Assembly (NCBI RefSeq): GCF_032341175.1
Contig: NZ_CP135435.1
Coordinates: 3,224,001 to 3,288,000, forward strand
Origin: Bacillus sp. DTU_2020_1000418_1_SI_GHA_SEK_038
GTDB lineage: Bacteria > Bacillota > Bacilli > Bacillales > Cytobacillaceae
Length of the DNA: 64,000 nt
Direction: 5' to 3'
In this document: positions 63,791 to 64,000 of the stretch, one piece after another
Layout of the letters: each line of letters begins with the position of its first letter
Position numbering within the stretch: the stretch's first letter is position 1
The notes under the pieces: model-generated
The model's database searches: none
The model's input: only the letters and a program-made list of their open reading frames with translations
What the model was told of the DNA's origin: nothing
Made by a program: the position numbers and the translations under genes

Positions 63791-64000
63791 TAAGCTGAAG
63801 TTTTTCTTTCTTCTTTTATGATTGTGCCGTCTTCAAGAATTAGCTTTGGTGATGAATTCTCTGTGATTGCTTCCTTCGTAATGATACATTTTTTAATATC
63901 ATCACGTGAAGGAAGGTCAAACATGACATCCAGCATAATTCCTTCAATAATAGAACGAAGTCCGCGAGCACCTGTTTTGCGCTCAATGGCTTTTTTCGCA
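63791..64000 (-). CDS. clpX: ClpX, ATP-binding subunit of the ClpXP protease (partial, C-terminus)
   Basis: Only the last 69 codons lie in the window. They read [20 protein letters not shown], then [24 protein letters not shown] and end [14 protein letters not shown]. This is the C-terminal small domain of ClpX (the sensor 2 GARGLRSI motif is present). The neighbour lonB gives the same order as B. subtilis clpX-lonB-lonA. A terminator follows the stop. Confidence 0.95.

Noticed and set aside
1..64000. tRNA, rRNA, insertion sequences or prophage
   Set aside because: No transposase, integrase, tRNA cloverleaf or rRNA sequence was recognised on either strand.

Overview
The window is a 64 kb stretch of chromosome from an endospore-forming member of the Bacillaceae. 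The evidence is AT-rich DNA, Shine-Dalgarno sites close to AGGAGG, many TTG and GTG starts, and a full set of sporulation genes (bofC, a YhcN/YlaJ lipoprotein, safA, spo0B, spoIVFA/FB, spoIIB, spoVID, ysxE). Gene order is very close to the ruvA-to-clpX part of the Bacillus subtilis map, but several features depart from it, so this is a relative and not B. subtilis. The species cannot be named from the sequence. Almost all genes lie on the minus strand. No rRNA, tRNA, insertion sequence, phage or CRISPR array was seen.

Layout. 1-6.5 kb: the 5' part of ruvA, bofC, a plus-strand gene fusing shikimate kinase to type I 3-dehydroquinate dehydratase, a spore lipoprotein, a coat-kinase-like gene and the repeat-rich coat protein gene safA. 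6.6-12.2 kb: de novo NAD synthesis (nadB-nadC-nadA) divergent from a cysteine desulfurase gene and the repressor gene niaR. 12.2-16.8 kb: pheA, pheB, obg, spo0B and the L27/Prp/L21 operon with an L21-type leader. 16.8-26 kb: ribonuclease E/G, spoIVFB/FA, minD/minC, mreD/C/B, radC, maf. 26.4-41.6 kb: spoIIB and then a type IV pilus locus occupying the place where B. subtilis has only comC (between spoIIB and folC). It holds pilB, pilT, pilC, a major pilin gene, pilD, pilM, pilN, pilO, a degenerate VanW-like protein, an acidic membrane protein, a divergent operon of three minor pilins and a membrane GAF-GGDEF diguanylate cyclase. 41.7-55.4 kb: folC, valS with a T-box leader, a small conserved-looking membrane ORF, ysxE, spoVID and the haem operon hemAXCDBL. 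55.6-64 kb: a ysxD-like gene, an inserted polar amino-acid ABC transporter, ysxC, lonA, lonB and the 3' end of clpX.

How the parts work together. SafA and SpoVID are LysM proteins that co-operate in coat and cortex morphogenesis. In this window each is followed by an aminoglycoside-phosphotransferase-fold gene. The one next to safA keeps the catalytic motifs; YsxE, next to spoVID, has lost them. In the pilus locus, PilB begins with an apparent MshEN (c-di-GMP-binding) module and a diguanylate cyclase gene is the next gene beyond the minor pilins. This suggests, without proving, local control of pilus extension by c-di-GMP. The least explained proteins are the third minor pilin, with its long Gly/Asn-rich probable beta domain, and the VanW-like and acidic membrane proteins beside pilB.

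Starts were moved inside the longest open frame wherever a Shine-Dalgarno site or remembered family N-termini supported it. All functional statements rest on motif recognition and synteny by eye; no database search was run.
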